This document shows, in pieces, positions 48,622 through 56,258 of a DNA stretch of 64,000 bases (within the stretch, counting starts at the first letter, position 1; every line of letters begins with the position of its first letter). This DNA is from Flavihumibacter stibioxidans (lineage in GTDB: Bacteria; Bacteroidota; Bacteroidia; Chitinophagales; Chitinophagaceae). The position numbers and the translations under genes were made by a program. The DNA lies in the NCBI RefSeq assembly GCF_014332695.1, contig NZ_MBUA01000001.1, forward strand, positions 1,364,001 through 1,428,000, written 5' to 3'. The notes beneath the pieces were generated by a model. That model was not told the origin of the DNA. It worked only from the letters and a program-made list of their open reading frames with translations, and ran no database searches.

Positions 48622-49994
48622 TGAAAACCTTCAAGGCCAGAATGCTCATCGCCACCACAGGCAAACCATTCCTGTGGCAGACGGCAGCAACCGTGCTGGT
48701 GGGACTATTACATAGTTTCACCACCCTGTTGCTGCCATTGAGCCTTGGCATCTACTATGAACTGGTCTTCCATTCAGGCGCAGGCAAAGGAAGGATCCTT
48801 CAACGGCTAGGCATACCCGAACTTTCACTGAAAGGGTTCTTTACATTCTTCCTGCTCCTGTTGTTGTTCAAACTGGCACTCTCCTGGACCGAAAAATATT
48901 ACAGCCTGCGGCTAACAAAAACCCTTGGCCTCCGAATCAGGGAAAAACTATTCGATCACAGTCTCTCGGGTAAAATTTCCGGCGCGGGCAGCCAATCGGC
49001 GGACCGGAATATATTCCGGTTTGCCAATGAACCGCGGTCCGTTGAAATATTCTTCAGCAAGGTCGTGCTGGCCGGCACCCGCGATATTTTGTTGCTGGTC
49101 CTTTCCTTTACCTTTTTATACCATATAGACAGCGCCCTTGCCAACTATATCCTGCTTTGCTTCTTCCTGTTTCTAAGCTTCCAGTACCTGCAGGCAGGCC
49201 ACTTGAAAACCTCATTTAAACTTTATCGTAAAAACAGGACAATATTGTTCCGCTTTGCGGGCACCGCACTGCTTAACCGTTCAGCAATAGCCGGATTAAA
49301 CCGCAGGGCCATTGAACTGAAGCGATACAGGAAACTGGGCAGGCAGTTGTTGTCGGAGTCTGATCCCTATTTCCTCCGGAACAGTTTTCAACAGGCGGTA
49401 TTTCCCGTACTCATGTATGTATGCCTGGGCGGATTGCTCTGGATCATTGCCAGCCATCCCTCCTATTCAGATTTGACAGCCCCAGACCTCTTTTCCTATA
49501 TCCTGCTGGTCCTTATGCTGATTCCGCCGCTAAGACGCATTGGCCAGTTGCCGAGGTTAACCGCCCAGGCCAGGAACAGCCTTGACCATATCCTGCCAAT
49601 ACTGGCAACACCCGAAAAAAGGAAAGAAAATTTACCCGCAGCCATTGCCAACCCTGACCTTCCCTTGTATGGCAGGAACCTGTATGAGGCCATCGCTCCC
49701 TTCAAAAACGAGAAAATGAGGCACCAGATCCTGCAATACCTCGAACAATTGCTGGATGATGGAGGGGATTCCAGGCAATTACTCAAACAAAAACCTGGTT
49801 TAAGTGTAAAAAATTGTTCAACTTACCAGCTCAGGTGTTATGTATTGATCAGGGCACTATTGCAACCTTCTTCTTCCCTGGTAATTCCGGAAACTTTCTG
49901 GACTGGCATCAGCGAGGTTGAAAAAAAGCGTTTGAAGGATTTTTTATTCACCACCAACAGATTACAATCTGATGAACAGCGGCAATTTAATTAA
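48621..49994 (+). CDS. ABC exporter-like membrane protein with a decayed nucleotide-binding domain
   Basis: 457 residues from ATG 48621. Residues 1 to about 325 look like a type I ABC exporter membrane domain (LWQTAATVLVGLLHSFTTLLLPLSLGIYYELVF; RLTKTLGLRIREKLFDHSLSG; six helices). The remaining 130 residues resemble only the second half of an NBD. PLYGRNLYEAI corresponds to the segment after the Q-loop, STYQLRCYVLIRALL to the signature and following helix, and SSLVIPE to Walker B with the Asp replaced by Pro423 and Glu424 kept. Walker A is missing and the LSGGQ motif is gone, so it should not hydrolyse ATP by itself. It may act as a channel, a regulator, or with another ATPase. Confidence 0.65.
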   Translation: MKTFKARMLIATTGKPFLWQTAATVLVGLLHSFTTLLLPLSLGIYYELVFHSGAGKGRILQRLGIPELSLKGFFTFFLLLLLFKLALSWTEKYYSLRLTKTLGLRIREKLFDHSLSGKISGAGSQSADRNIFRFANEPRSVEIFFSKVVLAGTRDILLLVLSFTFLYHIDSALANYILLCFFLFLSFQYLQAGHLKTSFKLYRKNRTILFRFAGTALLNRSAIAGLNRRAIELKRYRKLGRQLLSESDPYFLRNSFQQAVFPVLMYVCLGGLLWIIASHPSYSDLTAPDLFSYILLVLMLIPPLRRIGQLPRLTAQARNSLDHILPILATPEKRKENLPAAIANPDLPLYGRNLYEAIAPFKNEKMRHQILQYLEQLLDDGGDSRQLLKQKPGLSVKNCSTYQLRCYVLIRALLQPSSSLVIPETFWTGISEVEKKRLKDFLFTTNRLQSDEQRQFN

Positions 49995-50598
49995 TGAAAA
50001 CAGGGACAGGACACCGGACTACTCCTTGCTTGCAGCTCTTAAAAAGGCAGATATCAATCAGCCTGTGCGCCAGTTGTACAATGATTATTTCGACCTGTTA
50101 TCGACATTCCTGAGGACAAAAGGGGCCAGCCAGGATGATGCCGCCGACCTGTTCCAGGAAACCATCCTGGTGTTCATAGACATGGTAAAATCTGACCGGT
50201 ATAAAGGTGAGGGCAGTATAAAAAATTACCTGTTCGGTATTGCCAAAAATCTTTGGCTCGAAGAAATCAGGAGCAGGGAGAGAAGAACAAAAAGACAGAA
50301 GGTATATAGCTATTCGGAACCCGTCAGGGAAGATCTGGAACAAGGTTTATTTCACCGGGAATTGCAGGCCGTATGGATGAAACTGTTCAATGCCATTGGT
50401 GATATCTGTAAAAAAATCCTGGTAGGATTCTATTATGAAAAACTATCCATGCGTGAATTGCTGGACAGTTCCGGATTCGCAAGTGAACAGGCGCTCAGGA
50501 ATAAAAAATCCAAATGCATGAAAAGCCTCAAGGAATTACTTGAGAAACATCCAACCCTGATTACCAAACTGCAAAACATCGATCCTTATGACAAATGA
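49972..50598 (+). CDS. ECF-type RNA polymerase sigma factor
   Basis: 208 residues. Sigma-70 region 2 (QLYNDYFDLLSTFLRTKGASQDDAADLFQETILVFIDMV; IKNYLFGIAKNLWLEEIR) and a region 4-like helix-turn-helix (ILVGFYYEKLSMRELLDSSGFASEQALRNKKSKCMKSL). The start overlaps the preceding gene by 23 bp, and its end overlaps the next by 11 bp, so it is made together with the pump genes. The next gene probably encodes its membrane regulator. Confidence 0.85.
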   Translation: MNSGNLINENRDRTPDYSLLAALKKADINQPVRQLYNDYFDLLSTFLRTKGASQDDAADLFQETILVFIDMVKSDRYKGEGSIKNYLFGIAKNLWLEEIRSRERRTKRQKVYSYSEPVREDLEQGLFHRELQAVWMKLFNAIGDICKKILVGFYYEKLSMRELLDSSGFASEQALRNKKSKCMKSLKELLEKHPTLITKLQNIDPYDK

Positions 50599-51358
50599 TT
50601 TACCCATCGAATTATTACTGGATGAATATTTCAAGGGAGAGTTCCCGGCCTCAGAATGGCAGAACAGGTTACCCGGATACACATCCGAAGAGATTGACCG
50701 CCTGGTTTCCCGGCACCAGTCTGCCATAGTATTCCTGCAAAGGGCATCTGTACTGGATCAGGTGCAGTCAATACACCGGCAGTTCCTGGAAGAAAAAACC
50801 TCCATCCAGAAAAAAACCGGAAAGCTGCTGCACTTCCCCTGGCGCAAATTCCTTTCCGTGGCTGCGATGCTGGTGGTGATTGCAGGCGCATTCCTGTTAT
50901 ACCAGGCACGTGCTGTTTCACCTGAACGACTGTATGAAAACATATACAGCGATTACCAACTCAGTACATTCCGCTCTGAAAATACCACCACCGAAATGGA
51001 GCGGTTGTATGCTGAAGGCAGGTATGAAGAACTTATCCATGCATATACAAAACTTACAATGGCAGGCAACAAGGATCATTTCCTTGCCGGGATCAGTTAC
51101 ATGAAACTGCAGCAATATGTTGAGGCCGCCGGAAATTTTGATAAGATACTGGCTGGATCAGGTGCAGGAACTGAAATACTCTTCAGGGATGAAGCAGAAT
51201 ATTATGGCGGACTGGCAACAATCAAAACGGGCCAGTACAGGAAAGCCTATGAATTACTCAGCCTTGTTGAGGCCGACCAGGAACATACCTACCACGAAAA
51301 AGTCTCCGCAGGACAACTAAAGCAATTGCTGAAACTAGCAGAACAACACCGGCAATAA
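50588..51358 (+). CDS. Membrane-anchored TPR protein, candidate anti-sigma factor
   Basis: 256 residues. Residues 1 to about 85 are cytoplasmic and charged (LLLDEYFKGEFPASEW, like the small anti-sigma domains that follow ECF genes). One membrane helix at about 88-105 (FLSVAAMLVVIAGAFLLY) is followed by a periplasmic part with TPR-like repeats (MERLYAEGRYEELIHAYTKL, HFLAGISYMKLQQYVEAAGNFDKIL, YYGGLATIKTGQYRKAYELL). The layout suggests that the periplasmic TPRs receive a signal and the N-terminus holds the sigma factor. The 3' end overlaps the CHAT protease gene on the other strand by 101 bp. Confidence 0.65.
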   Translation: MTNDLPIELLLDEYFKGEFPASEWQNRLPGYTSEEIDRLVSRHQSAIVFLQRASVLDQVQSIHRQFLEEKTSIQKKTGKLLHFPWRKFLSVAAMLVVIAGAFLLYQARAVSPERLYENIYSDYQLSTFRSENTTTEMERLYAEGRYEELIHAYTKLTMAGNKDHFLAGISYMKLQQYVEAAGNFDKILAGSGAGTEILFRDEAEYYGGLATIKTGQYRKAYELLSLVEADQEHTYHEKVSAGQLKQLLKLAEQHRQ

Positions 51359-54044
51359 GCCAATGACGGGATGGCCGCTGGTCAGCGGGGGTTGCACCAC
51401 CGATATAAACAAGGTGCGACCAGTAATTCGGGCTCTTGAAAGATGCCGGAACAGATTCATCTTCGAGAAAAGCAATCTTGGCAGATTGCAGGGCAAGTTC
51501 AACAGGTTTCCCCTTTTCCAGTTCCCGGTGCAGGTGACTGATCAGGTAGGCCGTTACCTTGTCTTCAGACAACCAAAGGGATGCAACGACTCCTTTGGCG
51601 CCAGCATATAAAAACCCCCTCGACAGACTCAGTAATCCTTCCCCGACCGACAACTCGCCCATGGCTGTTTCACAGGCGCTCAATATGACCAGTTCGGTAT
51701 GTTGCAGGTTCAATGGGTACACTTCCTGCAGGAACATACGATAACCCATAACGGAATCAGGATTGGTGGGATAAAAATTAATCCAGGCACCATTCGGGCT
51801 GTCTTCATTTGCTGTGGCATGGGTGGCAATATGTAACACACGGGCTGAATGCGCCTGCGAAAGGAAGATATTTTTTGCTGCTGCAGCACCCTTAAACACA
51901 ACCATATCCTTACCGGTAGCCTCTTCATTTGAAAAGCTGAGCACAGGAAGGCCGGTTCGCATTATATTCGAATCCCGGATGGCAAACGGGGCCAGGGTTT
52001 TCCAGGAGCTATCGGAAAAAGAAAGCAGTTGTGGTGCTTTGTTTGAATTCAGGAGTGAGAATGAATAATGATAACCCAGTTCCTTGTGCTTCACCAGGTA
52101 ATCACCCGGATCCCCGCTCACGGGAATTGCTTCAAATGGAATATAATGAAGGATGCCATCTGTAATGATGGTCCAGCGTTTCTGTTTTCCGCAAAACTGC
52201 CAGGCGGGGTCCACCAGTTTTTGGTATATACTTTTCCCATACTGGTAACCGTTATAACGACTTCCCTCCTTCCGGTCATGAAGGGCGCTGACAAACTGCC
52301 TTATTTCATGTTTTACCAGGCTGTCGCCATCTATTTTGAACAGGCCGGCTGATTCATGGCTGACAGCCAGGCAAAGGAAAAGGGAATCCAAAGCAAGGTA
52401 ACTGATGATGGCATTGTCTTTTCCCATTGATTTCATCATACCCGAAAGCAAATGACCATCCTGTAGATTTCCCGATGAATAGAGCTTATACCCGGGATAC
52501 TTCTCAAACTTCTTCTGAAGGCGCGACAAAGCCACCACTGCGTTAACTCTTTCCTGCTCCAGTTCATGTTTGAGCGCGGTATCAGAAGCAGCGTTCACCA
52601 GTGTTGTATAATAGGCAAGTGACTGCTTGAGTTCATTCTCCTGCTTAAGGAGTCCGGGTTCAACAGTTGAAGCCATCCTGAACCTGTTCTTCCGCAGGTT
52701 ATCACCCAGGACATTCCCTTTCAGGCTTTCCTCCACAAAAAGATACTCCTCAAGGATATTTTTGTCTTTGGTTTTCTCAAATAAACGGTAAACGGTGAAT
52801 GCCGCACGTTGATAAATGGCACGCTGGTCGCGGTTGAAAAAAAGCTTCGCCTCATCATTATCAAAATTGCTACGGATAAAATTGGCAACCCGTATGGCGG
52901 CAATGTAGTTTTTTACAGACTCCTGCAATAATGCAACTGAACCCATTGCATTAAACTGCTCCACCAACAGGTCTGCTTTCAGTTCCAGCAATTCAAACAA
53001 AGTCACCGGGGCATTGATTTCGTTGACACCTGAAAGCCCTTCTTCAATAAAATTCAGGGCCTTGCCCGCACCACCCAGTTCCCTTGCGACAACTGCTTTC
53101 AATAGTTGGGCCACCCCATAGTCCCTTGCAGCGCCATTGATCCGGCGGTTGAGTGAAATGGAAGAATCAATCAGTTGCAATGCAGACGGGAATTGCCTTG
53201 CAGCAATATTTACCCTCGCCATTTCCTGCAACATTCGAACAGTAGCGCTGTTATCTCTTGGTGTAACTCTTTTAAAATAGAACATGGCACTGTCATAATT
53301 GCCCTGGTCAAAATGAGTATGACCAATATTCTGCATAACCCTGTTACGGAGGTAGGGGTCAGCCAGTAAATTGTGATAGATGCTGAATGCACCCTGGTGA
53401 TCATCCAGCAGCATCATGCAGTAAGCGATATTGTTCAGGAAACCGCTGGAAGTTTCCCTGTATTCGGGTACCGAAGGATCGAGCAGCAACAAGGCTTTAC
53501 TGAAATAATTCCTGGCCTGTTCGTAATTGGCGCTTTGCAGGTACAATGCCCCGAGTGAATTGAATAACACATCCTGTTCCGGAAGCCCGGCATTGGTACT
53601 TACCAGGTCAGATGCTGCTTCCAGGTAATAACGTGCACTATCAATTTTAAAGGAATAATAATAATTGGTTCCAAGGTAAAGATGGGCCAGGTAGAACTGT
53701 TGCGGCATATCCTTTTTTCCCCGGGAGAGTCTTATTGCCGTATGATATTCAGGGATTGCTTCACCATATTTTCTTTGTCCCTGTAAAATATTCCCCCTTC
53801 TGATGAACGAATTGATGGCGTTTACAGGCAAATCCCCCGTTTCAAGATAGGCAGCTATGGTCTCTTTATAATACCGCAGGGCGAGGCTGTCTGAAGCTGG
53901 GGTTGGCGCTTCGCTGTTGTATTGTCTCTCAGCGAGGTCAAATAACCTGGCTGCCCTGGCCAGCCGGTCGGCATCCTGCGAAAATGCGATCCAGAAGGTA
54001 AGCAGCAACAGAACGGAAAAAGTCGATATGGCTTTTACAGGCAT
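51258..54044 (-). CDS. Exported TPR-CHAT protease with a C-terminal membrane anchor
   Basis: 928 residues. Signal peptide (ISTFSVLLLLTFWIAFSQ), then at least seven TPR-like repeats (about 40-330; for example YLEAASDL, LGALYLQSANYEQARNYFSKALLLL, IGHTHFDQGNYDSAMFYFKRV). A helical linker leads to the CHAT caspase-like domain (about 630-880) with the catalytic pair His742 (HIATHATAN) and Cys791 (LSACETAMG). One membrane helix at about 895-913 and a short basic tail follow. The enzyme should face the periplasm. A TAGATTTG box lies 15 nt before the ATG. It converges on the sigma/TPR genes; targets unknown. Confidence 0.88.
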   Translation of the reverse strand: MPVKAISTFSVLLLLTFWIAFSQDADRLARAARLFDLAERQYNSEAPTPASDSLALRYYKETIAAYLETGDLPVNAINSFIRRGNILQGQRKYGEAIPEYHTAIRLSRGKKDMPQQFYLAHLYLGTNYYYSFKIDSARYYLEAASDLVSTNAGLPEQDVLFNSLGALYLQSANYEQARNYFSKALLLLDPSVPEYRETSSGFLNNIAYCMMLLDDHQGAFSIYHNLLADPYLRNRVMQNIGHTHFDQGNYDSAMFYFKRVTPRDNSATVRMLQEMARVNIAARQFPSALQLIDSSISLNRRINGAARDYGVAQLLKAVVARELGGAGKALNFIEEGLSGVNEINAPVTLFELLELKADLLVEQFNAMGSVALLQESVKNYIAAIRVANFIRSNFDNDEAKLFFNRDQRAIYQRAAFTVYRLFEKTKDKNILEEYLFVEESLKGNVLGDNLRKNRFRMASTVEPGLLKQENELKQSLAYYTTLVNAASDTALKHELEQERVNAVVALSRLQKKFEKYPGYKLYSSGNLQDGHLLSGMMKSMGKDNAIISYLALDSLFLCLAVSHESAGLFKIDGDSLVKHEIRQFVSALHDRKEGSRYNGYQYGKSIYQKLVDPAWQFCGKQKRWTIITDGILHYIPFEAIPVSGDPGDYLVKHKELGYHYSFSLLNSNKAPQLLSFSDSSWKTLAPFAIRDSNIMRTGLPVLSFSNEEATGKDMVVFKGAAAAKNIFLSQAHSARVLHIATHATANEDSPNGAWINFYPTNPDSVMGYRMFLQEVYPLNLQHTELVILSACETAMGELSVGEGLLSLSRGFLYAGAKGVVASLWLSEDKVTAYLISHLHRELEKGKPVELALQSAKIAFLEDESVPASFKSPNYWSHLVYIGGATPADQRPSRHWLIAGVVLLVSAIALVVLRRLFRGRYVPGRPQQG

Positions 54045-54059
54045 ATATCAGCGTATGCC

Positions 54060-54067
54060 CAAATCTA
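54060..54067 (-). promoter_or_regulatory. -7 promoter box (TAGATTTG) of the CHAT gene
   Basis: On the minus strand TAGATTTG lies 15 nt before the ATG at 54044, in the 38-bp gap after the lipoprotein gene, so the CHAT gene may also be transcribed alone. Confidence 0.4.
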
Positions 54068-54082
54068 CAAAATAAGGCTTGC

Positions 54083-54991
54083 TTACCTGCCCACTATGAT
54101 GATGATGGGTGGCCGCTTGGGACGGGCTTTTGTTTCGGATACAGCCCGCATATACGCGCTACCGGTTATTTCAGGCGCCATGGTTAAAGCCCTGTCGCGG
54201 TTCCGAAGGATCACATCACGTGCCTGGCTGTCACGGTTATTCAGTTCAGCCAGTAATTCCGCCGGAATATCGGCGCGTGTATTGAAATAATAAAACCTGA
54301 CCGTAATGGCCTGTAAGTTTCGGCTACTCGCATCCGTCAGCCGGTAAAAGAACTGAAAATCAGCGGTAGCGCCGTTGACGGGAATGGCTCCCAATAAACC
54401 TGCATCAATACTACCCGCGAGGTCAATGGCACCATTGTCAACATCCACCTTGCAACCGGATGGGTTCACCCCCGGAACCTCATCGTCACCGTCATCATCA
54501 GTATCCTTCTCGTCAAATTCACAATCATCATCATCTGTATCGCCATTTCCATTGTCATCGTCAGAATCATCATCATCACAGGGCAAAGACAGCGTAGGGT
54601 TTGCATTATAAATCGGAAGGGCTACAGGTCCGGTATCGGCAAGGCTGTATATGCTGTCACGGTAATCAATACCCGAAACAATCAGCTTTGCACTATCCAG
54701 GACCCTTGACTGGTCTGCACTTATATAATAGATTTTATACCTGAGTCCTGCTTCACTGTTATTGACATTGACCCTTCCGGTCAGGCTGTCGATGGCAAGT
54801 CCCAGCGGAATGGCCTTGAAATATCCCGCTTCAGCCGGTTTGGTAGCCGGATCTGTAAAAACATTACTCAATTGATTTTTGTAGTATAAGGTATCACTGT
54901 AAGTGAGCCTGATCCTGGGGGTTTCCGGATCAGATTGCTGGCAGGCCACCGCCAGTAAAAAAAGGATGGCAAAGCTTGATAAATAGCGCAT
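54083..54991 (-). CDS. Lipoprotein with an Asp-rich calcium-binding-like segment
   Basis: 302 residues. Lipoprotein signal with lipobox LAVAC (Cys17). Residues about 139-170 are extraordinarily acidic (DDDDSDDDNGNGDTDDDD, DTDDDGDDE), with DxDxDG spacing as in thrombospondin type 3 or EF-hand-like loops, flanked by Cys138, Cys157 and Cys180. The rest is beta-rich (LRYKIYYISADQSRVLDSAKLIVSG). The C-terminus is basic (SETKARPKRPPIIIIVGR). It lies 38 bp upstream of the CHAT gene on the same strand, so it probably belongs to the same unit. Confidence 0.7.
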   Translation of the reverse strand: MRYLSSFAILFLLAVACQQSDPETPRIRLTYSDTLYYKNQLSNVFTDPATKPAEAGYFKAIPLGLAIDSLTGRVNVNNSEAGLRYKIYYISADQSRVLDSAKLIVSGIDYRDSIYSLADTGPVALPIYNANPTLSLPCDDDDSDDDNGNGDTDDDDCEFDEKDTDDDGDDEVPGVNPSGCKVDVDNGAIDLAGSIDAGLLGAIPVNGATADFQFFYRLTDASSRNLQAITVRFYYFNTRADIPAELLAELNNRDSQARDVILRNRDRALTMAPEITGSAYMRAVSETKARPKRPPIIIIVGR

Positions 54992-55041
54992 ATTATCTGA
55001 TAACGCAAATTAGTTGCCAAAGATTTCCTAAATGTAACCAA

Positions 55042-55049
55042 TATCTTTG
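55042..55049 (+). promoter_or_regulatory. -7 promoter box (TATCTTTG) of trmD
   Basis: TATCTTTG matches TAnnTTTG and ends 5 nt before the trmD ATG. Confidence 0.5.
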
Positions 55050-55054
55050 CCTTT

Positions 55055-55732
55055 ATGCGAATTGACATAATTTCTGTTGTCCCAGAGCTGCTGGAAAGCC
55101 CTCTGGGCCATTCTATCATGAAACGGGCGCAAACCAAGGGATTGCTGGAAGTTTATGTACACCACCTGCGCCAATGGGCTGTTAACGAGTATGGACAGGT
55201 GGATGATTACCAGTATGGCGGGGGGGCCGGCATGGTGATGATGTGCGAACCCCTGGCCAAAGCCATTGACCAGTTGTCTGCCGACAGGAAATATGACCAG
55301 GTTATTTATATGACCCCCGACGGGGAAAGATTTGAGCAAAAGACCGCCAACAGGCTTTCGTTGTCGGAAAACCTGCTCATCATCTGCGGGCATTACAAGG
55401 GTATTGACCAGCGGATCCGCGACCATTATGTGACCATGGAACTGTCCATTGGTGATTACGTACTCAGTGGGGGCGAGCTGGCAGCAGCCGTAATAGTGGA
55501 TGCCATTGGCCGCTTAATTCCCGGTGTTCTGAATGATGAAACCTCCGCACTGACCGATTCCTTCCAGGATGACCTGCTGGCACCGCCGGTATATACCCGT
55601 CCGGCCGATTTCCGGGGGTGGAAGGTACCCGAAATCCTGCTGAGCGGGGACCTTAAAAAGGTGGAAGAATGGCGTTATGAACAGGCCCTGCAAAGAACCC
55701 GCGAACGCCGCCCCGACCTGCAGGAGGAATAA
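55055..55732 (+). CDS. trmD: tRNA (guanine37-N1)-methyltransferase TrmD
   Basis: 225 residues. A SPOUT methyltransferase with the trefoil knot motifs [47 protein letters not shown] and the cofactor loop [18 protein letters not shown]. It methylates G37 of tRNAs and prevents frameshifting. In many bacteria trmD follows rimM; here it is 36 kb from rpsP-rimM with its own promoter. Convergent with the acetyltransferase (29-bp gap). Confidence 0.97.
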   Translation: MRIDIISVVPELLESPLGHSIMKRAQTKGLLEVYVHHLRQWAVNEYGQVDDYQYGGGAGMVMMCEPLAKAIDQLSADRKYDQVIYMTPDGERFEQKTANRLSLSENLLIICGHYKGIDQRIRDHYVTMELSIGDYVLSGGELAAAVIVDAIGRLIPGVLNDETSALTDSFQDDLLAPPVYTRPADFRGWKVPEILLSGDLKKVEEWRYEQALQRTRERRPDLQEE

Positions 55733-55761
55733 TGGCGGGATTATTTTACAAGGTTGTTGGG

Positions 55762-56217
55762 TTATCCGACCGGCGCATATTCCATGTGCAGCAGGGGATA
55801 AGGTTTACCCATCCCATCCACTGGCGACCTGCCTATAACAACAAAGCCCATTTTCCCGTAAAACCCAACCGCCTGTTCATTTTGTTCATTAACATCCAGG
55901 CGAAATGCACCCAGTTGCTCCACTGCAAATTGCAGTAATTGCTTTCCAATTCCCCTGCCCCTGGAACCAGGATGAATGAAAAGCATTTCGATCTTCCTGT
56001 CGGCAACACCCAGAAAGCCCAGTATCCGTCCTTCTTCGTTTCGTATACAATGCAGGCTCACGGCATTCAGGTATTCATTAAGTATTAACGGGCGGAAATA
56101 TTCGATATCGGACTCGGGCAAAAAATGATGTGTTGCCCTTACAGAGGCTTCCCAAACTTCCGTTATTTCAGGGTAATCAGCCTTTGTCGGCTGTTGAATG
56201 GCATAACTATTGGACAC
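55762..56217 (-). CDS. GNAT-family N-acetyltransferase
   Basis: 151 residues, starting at a GTG (56217); a stop codon lies in frame two codons upstream (AAC TAA before the GTG region) and no ATG is available near the N-terminus. The acetyl-CoA motif A is clear: IEMLFIHPGSRGRGIGKQLLQFAVEQ; the later FYGKMGFVVIGRSPVDG is the usual C-terminal GNAT segment. Similar to small YjdJ/ElaA-like acetyltransferases. Substrate unknown. Confidence 0.85.
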   Translation of the reverse strand: MSNSYAIQQPTKADYPEITEVWEASVRATHHFLPESDIEYFRPLILNEYLNAVSLHCIRNEEGRILGFLGVADRKIEMLFIHPGSRGRGIGKQLLQFAVEQLGAFRLDVNEQNEQAVGFYGKMGFVVIGRSPVDGMGKPYPLLHMEYAPVG

Positions 56218-56258
56218 GTTTATTTTTAAGCTAAATTTATTTAAATTCTGTAAAGGAG

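Noticed and set aside
48621-49994. Pseudogene status for the NBD-less exporter
   Set aside because: The frame is intact over 457 codons and overlaps both neighbours at start and stop, which indicates a maintained gene.
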